From: Candidatus Latescibacteria bacterium 4484_7
GTDB lineage: Bacteria > Krumholzibacteriota > Krumholzibacteriia > Krumholzibacteriales > Krumholzibacteriaceae
Direction of reading: 5' to 3'
Length of the DNA stretch: 11,224 bases
Assembly: GCA_002085285.1 (NCBI GenBank)
Contig: NATK01000036.1
Coordinates: 1-11,224, forward strand
The notes under the pieces were generated by a model that saw only the letters and a list, made by a program, of their open reading frames with translations, had not been told where the DNA came from and ran no database searches. Of the stretch, positions 7,814-11,224 are shown piece by piece. Every line of letters begins with the position of its first letter. Positions within the stretch are counted from its first letter, which is position 1. The position numbers were made by a program, and so were the translations under genes.

Positions 7814-9304
7814 TCAATCTCTTCCCTCTTCGGGCCTCATCTGTGGAAAGAGAATGACATCCCTTATCGAAGGTGAATCGGCAAGAAGCATGACAAGTCT
7901 GTCGATTCCGATGCCGAGCCCTCCCGTAGGCGGGAGACCATGCTCGAGCGCCCGCAGGTAATCTTCGTCTATAGGGTGAGTTTCATCGGCTCCCTCGGCT
8001 CTCATCCTCGTTTGCTCCTCGAAACGCGCCCTTTGATCGAGTGGGTCGTTGAGCTCACTGAAGGCGTTGCCTATCTCCATGCCCGCTACGAACGGTTCGA
8101 ATCTTTCGACCAGCCCCTCTTCGCTTCTGTGCGCCTTTGCCAACGGAGAGATCTCGATCGGATAATCCATGATGAACGTCGGCTGAACGAGTCCTGGTTC
8201 AACGAGTTCACTGAAGAGAAGGTCTATCAGAGCGGCGTTACCCTTTACCCCCTCGGTATCCAACCCCTTCTCATCGGCGATGCCTTTGAGCTCCCCTTCG
8301 TTCAAGCCTCTTATATCCTTGCCGAGCTTTTCATAGATCGCATCGAAGAACTTCAATCTGTTCCATGGAGGAGCGAGATCTATCTGCTGACCCTGATAAA
8401 TAATCTTCGTATCCCCAAGAACGGTAGTGCTGATTTGGGAAATCATCTCTTCTACGAAGCCCATCATGTCGTTGTAATCCCAATATGCCGCGTAGCATTC
8501 CATCATCGTGAACTCGGGGTTATGCGACTTGTCCATGCCCTCGTTCCTGAAATCCCTCGAGAACTCGAAGACCCTCTCCATCCCACCGACAACGAGACGT
8601 TTCAGGTAGAGCTCGTCTGCAATTCTCAAGTAAAGATCAATATCGAGTGCGTTGTGATGTGTAACGAAGGGACGTGCAGCCGCCCCGCCGTATATCGGTT
8701 GAAGGATAGGCGTTTCGACCTCGAGGAAATGGTGTGACAGGAGAAACTGCCTCATCGTTTCCATGATCTTCGAACGCTTTATGAAAACATCCATTACATC
8801 GTCGTTCACAATGAGATCGAGGTATCTGCGCCTATACCGTAACTCCTTGTTCTGTAGCCCGTGCCACTTTTCGGGCAGAGGTCGAAGAGACTTGCTCAGC
8901 ATCTCGAGCTTTTTCACCCTAAGGGTCAGTTCTCCTGTCTTTGTGCGGAAAAGTCCTCCCCACAGGCCGATGATATCACCTATATCTACGAGCTTGAAGA
9001 CCTCGAATTCCGCCTCCTCCACCTCATCGTCCCTGATGTAGAACTGGATCGTGTCGGTATTGTCTTTGATATTGCCGAAGGCCGTATGGCCGTGCTTTCG
9101 AAGAGACATCACACGGCCGGCTATAGCGACCTGCGATTCGGATGCACTGATCTGCTCCTCATTCTCTTTAAGCATAGCTATGCTGTGCGTTCTCTGAAAC
9201 CTATAGGGATAGGGATTGACTCCCAACTCGCGGAGCCTTTCGAGCTTTTCCAGTCTCTGTTCTCTTTCCTTTCCTGCATCCTTAGGTTGTTCGTTCGCAC
9301 TCAC
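7814..9304 (-). CDS. lysS: Lysyl-tRNA synthetase, class II
   Basis: LysS charges tRNA-Lys with lysine. After a short helical N-terminus (LEKLERLRELGVNPYPYRF) comes the OB-fold anticodon-binding domain (about 58-135), then the class II core: motif 1 around EVETPILQPIYGGAAARPF, motif 2 FRNEGMDKSHNPEFTMMECY (about 252-271) and motif 3 GLPPTGGLGIGIDR (about 456-469). The family C-terminus RDVILFPQMRPE is intact. The frame is open up to ATG 9328, but GTG 9304 is chosen: it overlaps the prfB stop as GTGA, has AAGGAAG 8-10 nt upstream, and the resulting MSANEQ start fits family length (496 aa). The eight codons before it code the prfB C-terminus in another frame. The 4-nt overlap implies translational coupling to prfB. 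A 145-bp gap with no convincing terminator follows. Confidence 0.95.
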   Translation of the reverse strand: MSANEQPKDAGKEREQRLEKLERLRELGVNPYPYRFQRTHSIAMLKENEEQISASESQVAIAGRVMSLRKHGHTAFGNIKDNTDTIQFYIRDDEVEEAEFEVFKLVDIGDIIGLWGGLFRTKTGELTLRVKKLEMLSKSLRPLPEKWHGLQNKELRYRRRYLDLIVNDDVMDVFIKRSKIMETMRQFLLSHHFLEVETPILQPIYGGAAARPFVTHHNALDIDLYLRIADELYLKRLVVGGMERVFEFSRDFRNEGMDKSHNPEFTMMECYAAYWDYNDMMGFVEEMISQISTTVLGDTKIIYQGQQIDLAPPWNRLKFFDAIYEKLGKDIRGLNEGELKGIADEKGLDTEGVKGNAALIDLLFSELVEPGLVQPTFIMDYPIEISPLAKAHRSEEGLVERFEPFVAGMEIGNAFSELNDPLDQRARFEEQTRMRAEGADETHPIDEDYLRALEHGLPPTGGLGIGIDRLVMLLADSPSIRDVILFPQMRPEEGRD

Positions 9305-10426
9305 TTTGCATTCTTCCTTTCTTTCCATCTAAGATATGCCTCTATGAATTCTCCGATGTCGCCGTCCATCACCGCCTGGATATTGCCAGTCTGCATTCCA
9401 GTTCTGTGATCCTTTACCATCGTGTAGGGATGAAAGACATAGCTTCGAATCTGATTACCCCAGGAGATGTCCTTTTTCTCCCCGGCTAGTTTGGCCTTTT
9501 TCTCCTCGTCCTCCTCCATCAGCTTTGCATATATCCTCGATCGAAGCACCTTCATCGCCATCTCTCTGTTTCTGTGCTGTGACCTTTCGTTCTGGCACTG
9601 AACCACGATTCCCGTGGGGAAGTGCGTGATCCTGACCGCCGACGAAACCTTGTTTACATGCTGGCCGCCGGCACCGCTTGCCCTGTACGTATCGACTCGT
9701 ATATCCTTCGGATCTATCTCCACCTCGATCTTGTCGTCAACCTCGGGATATACGAACACGGATGCGAACGAAGTGTGTCTCCTGTGATTCGCATCGAAGG
9801 GAGAAATTCGAACGAGCCTGTGTATTCCGCTTTCGGCCTTCAGCCTGCCGTAAGCGAAATCCCCCCTTACCTCGATCGTTGCATTCTTTATTCCCGCTTC
9901 GTCGCCGGCCTGCACATCGAGGAGCCTGTACTCGAATCCGTTGCGTTCGAAGAAACGCTTGTACATCCTCAAAAGCATCTCGGCCCAGTCCTGCGATTCC
10001 GTTCCTCCCGCGCCGGGATGAATGTTCATCAGAGCATTGCCTCTGTCGTGTTCGCCCGAAAGAAGTGCCATGAGCTCGAAATCGTCGAGCCTCTTCGCCA
10101 GAGACCGCGACTCCTCAAAGACCTCGCTTACTATCGAATCGTCATCCGACTCTTCTCCCATGGCGAGGAGTTCGCTGAGTTGCTTGATACTCGCCTCTAT
10201 CTCACGATATGGTTCGATAAAGGTCTTTATCTGCTTTGCGCGGGAAAAAACCGATTCAGCCTCTTCCCTGTTGTCCCAGAAGTCGGGACTCTCCATCTTC
10301 TTCTCGAGTTCTCCCTGTTCTTTCTCCAGTTTTTCGATGTCAAAGATAATCATGCAGCCCGTCCAGCCGCTTCCTCATATCCTCTATTCCTTCCCTGACT
10401 TCCTTGATATTCGTCTTCCCTTCCAT
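9301..10426 (-). CDS. prfB: Peptide chain release factor 2 (RF2), expressed through a programmed +1 frameshift
   Basis: RF2 ends translation at UGA and UAA. The gene starts at ATG 10426, 8-9 nt after a strong GGAGGA site, and reads 28 codons to an in-frame TGA at 10342-10340. Sliding +1 at CTT TGA C continues as DIEKLEKEQGELEKKM and gives a 374-aa protein, the usual size; the joined text LHDYL-DIEKLEK aligns with the LRGYL-D of known RF2. In the joined protein the stop-recognition motif SPF (about 208-210) and the catalytic GGQ (about 253-255) are present. The short frame alone would be 28 aa. A downstream-frame ATG at 10353 lies just before the shift site and could start a 350-aa product. 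The gene is 87 bp after coaE and overlaps lysS by 4 nt. Confidence 0.95.
10340..10345 (-). promoter_or_regulatory. prfB programmed +1 frameshift site (CTT TGA)
   Basis: The minus strand reads TAT CTT TGA C, identical to the core recoding site of E. coli prfB. When RF2 is scarce the ribosome pauses at UGA, tRNA-Leu slips from CUU to UUU, and reading continues in +1 with GAC, so RF2 controls its own synthesis. The upstream six bases are CATGAT where E. coli has AGGGGG, so the usual Shine-Dalgarno-like stimulator 3 nt before CTT is absent. Confidence 0.9.
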
Positions 10427-10463
10427 CACGAAATTCCTCCGTTCCAGTCGATACTATCAGTTA

Positions 10464-10492
10464 TTTATACAAAAAATCACAATCTCCGATAA
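10464..10492 (-). promoter_or_regulatory. Candidate promoter for prfB
   Basis: The 87-bp coaE-prfB gap is AT-rich on the minus strand and contains TATAAA (10464-10469), 17 nt downstream of TTATCG (10487-10492), a poor -35. A T6 run between them belongs to the spacer; no stem precedes it that would make it a terminator. This is a weak call and prfB could instead be read through from coaE. Confidence 0.2.
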
Positions 10493-10513
10493 AACATCTC
10501 TGCTGTCGAATGT

Positions 10514-11155
10514 TCACCAGCGTCTGCCGTTAGTGATTTTCCTCTTCCTGCTATGGAGCGAGCGAGAAAGGATCTCATCCCTCACCCTCACCGCATCTCT
10601 TTCGACCCGATCGATCGGCCTGTCGGTGTTAATAATATAATCCGCTCGTTTCCAATCATCCACGAGGTTTTCCTGCAACACTATTCTCGCTGCTGCTTCG
10701 TCCCTCGAGATTCCGTCTCTCCGCATCAACCTTTCGAGCCTGACTTCGAACGGAGCAGTAGTCCAGACAACTCCATCGACCTTGAATCTGAATTTATACT
10801 GAAAAAATAGCACCGCATCAAGCACAATATAGGCCGAGCTGCTTCTCACTGACATAACCTCGTCGGTTATCCTTCTCTTTAGGAAAGGCTTTATCAATCC
10901 GTTCAACTTCTCCAACTCTCTTCTGTCCGAAAAAACGATTCGGCCGAGTTTCTTTCGAGAAATCCGCCTTTGCGGAGTCAAAACACGCTTGCCGAAGACA
11001 CGAACGATACGAGCTATGGCGTCACTCTTATTCAAAACCTCGTGGGCGATCACATCACAATCGATCCAAACGCCATCTTTACCTGCCATCGCCTTGGACA
11101 CCGTGCTCTTGCCGGAAGCTATACCCCCCGTAACAACGATGACCTGCGCCCTCAT
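10514..11155 (-). CDS. coaE: Dephospho-CoA kinase
   Basis: CoaE phosphorylates the 3'-hydroxyl of dephospho-CoA with ATP, the last step of coenzyme A synthesis in the cytoplasm. The P-loop GGIASGKST is at 10-18, followed by IDCDVIAHEVL with the conserved Asp, the RRISRKKLGRIVFSD block (about 63-77), a lid region with RLERLMRRDGISRDEAAARI (about 139-158), and the closing ADYIINTD (171-178). The protein is 213 aa from ATG 11155, chosen over TTG 11179 because GGGGG lies 7 nt upstream of it and the P-loop then falls at the usual distance from the start. Two motifs differ from the usual family text: the HP after helix LNGLI is KP (89-90), and DxPLLFE is DAVLFFQ (113-119). The ATG overlaps the possible end of the preceding frame as ATGA. 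Identity is firm from the overall order of motifs. Confidence 0.9.
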   Translation of the reverse strand: MRAQVIVVTGGIASGKSTVSKAMAGKDGVWIDCDVIAHEVLNKSDAIARIVRVFGKRVLTPQRRISRKKLGRIVFSDRRELEKLNGLIKPFLKRRITDEVMSVRSSSAYIVLDAVLFFQYKFRFKVDGVVWTTAPFEVRLERLMRRDGISRDEAAARIVLQENLVDDWKRADYIINTDRPIDRVERDAVRVRDEILSRSLHSRKRKITNGRRW

Positions 11156-11223
11156 CCATGCACCCCCATCCAGCAGCAATGCGAAGCGAGCTGGGACTCA
11201 ACGCCCAGATCGCCTCTGCCGGC
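11152..11223 (-). CDS. 3' end of an upstream gene, possibly DNA polymerase I (partial)
   Basis: One minus-strand frame is open from the right window edge (11223) to TGA at 11154-11152, which overlaps the coaE start as ATGA, a common arrangement of coupled genes. Only 23 residues are visible, ending WMGVHG. This loosely resembles the NW-x-EAH end of DNA polymerase I, and polA often precedes coaE, but the match is too short to rely on. The other two frames cannot be excluded as the true one. Confidence 0.3.
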   Translation of the reverse strand, partial: AGRGDLGVESQLASHCCWMGVHG

Positions 11224-11224
11224 G

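Noticed and set aside
7940..8737. 265-codon open frame on the plus strand opposite lysS
   Set aside because: It is a shadow of the LysRS catalytic core with no domain or credible ribosome site; the same holds for the other plus-strand frames.
9301..9328. ATG 9328 as the lysS start with a 28-nt overlap of prfB
   Set aside because: GTG 9304 has the better ribosome site, a typical 4-nt GTGA overlap and a family-like N-terminus; the longer start remains possible.

Overview
All nine recognisable genes, and a possible tenth at the right edge, lie on the minus strand, so transcription runs from high to low coordinates. In that order they are: a possible polA 3' end (weak call), coaE, prfB, lysS, a LolC/LolE-type permease, lolD, mcsA, mcsB, clpC and the 5' part of bamA, which runs off the left edge. 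Gaps are short (largest 145 bp) or genes overlap, and no stretch over 300 bp lacks a gene. I see no rRNA, tRNA, CRISPR array, insertion sequence or clear intrinsic terminator.

The gene content points to a Gram-negative-type (two-membrane) bacterium: BamA assembles outer-membrane proteins and the Lol transporter sends lipoproteins to the outer membrane. Next to them sits the McsA-McsB-ClpC protein-arginine phosphorylation and degradation module, best known from Firmicutes, here without the usual ctsR repressor gene. Mixed base composition, housekeeping content and this combination suggest a member of the FCB group or a nearby candidate phylum (Krumholzibacteriota or Eisenbacteria-like). The lineage is an inference, not something the sequence proves.

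Layout: 11224-10427 holds the end of the upstream gene, coaE (last step of CoA synthesis) and an AT-rich gap. 10426-7814 is translation: prfB, with a programmed +1 frameshift at CTT TGA C, and lysS, joined by a GTGA overlap. 7668-5642 is the lipoprotein-release ABC transporter. 5670-1590 is the arginine-kinase/ClpC proteostasis module, whose first gene overlaps lolD. 1461-1 is bamA with signal peptide, five POTRA domains and the start of the barrel.

Two features deserve attention. First, ClpC is normal through residue 764 and then, exactly at the sensor-2 GAR motif, changes to 47 residues unlike any ClpC end; an imperfect 13/14-bp tandem repeat sits on the breakpoint. Second, the prfB recoding site has the canonical slippery stop but lacks the Shine-Dalgarno-like stimulator just upstream, and has an ATG in the downstream frame 8 nt before the slippery codon. 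Otherwise the window is conserved housekeeping DNA; I do not find a clearly new multi-gene system.
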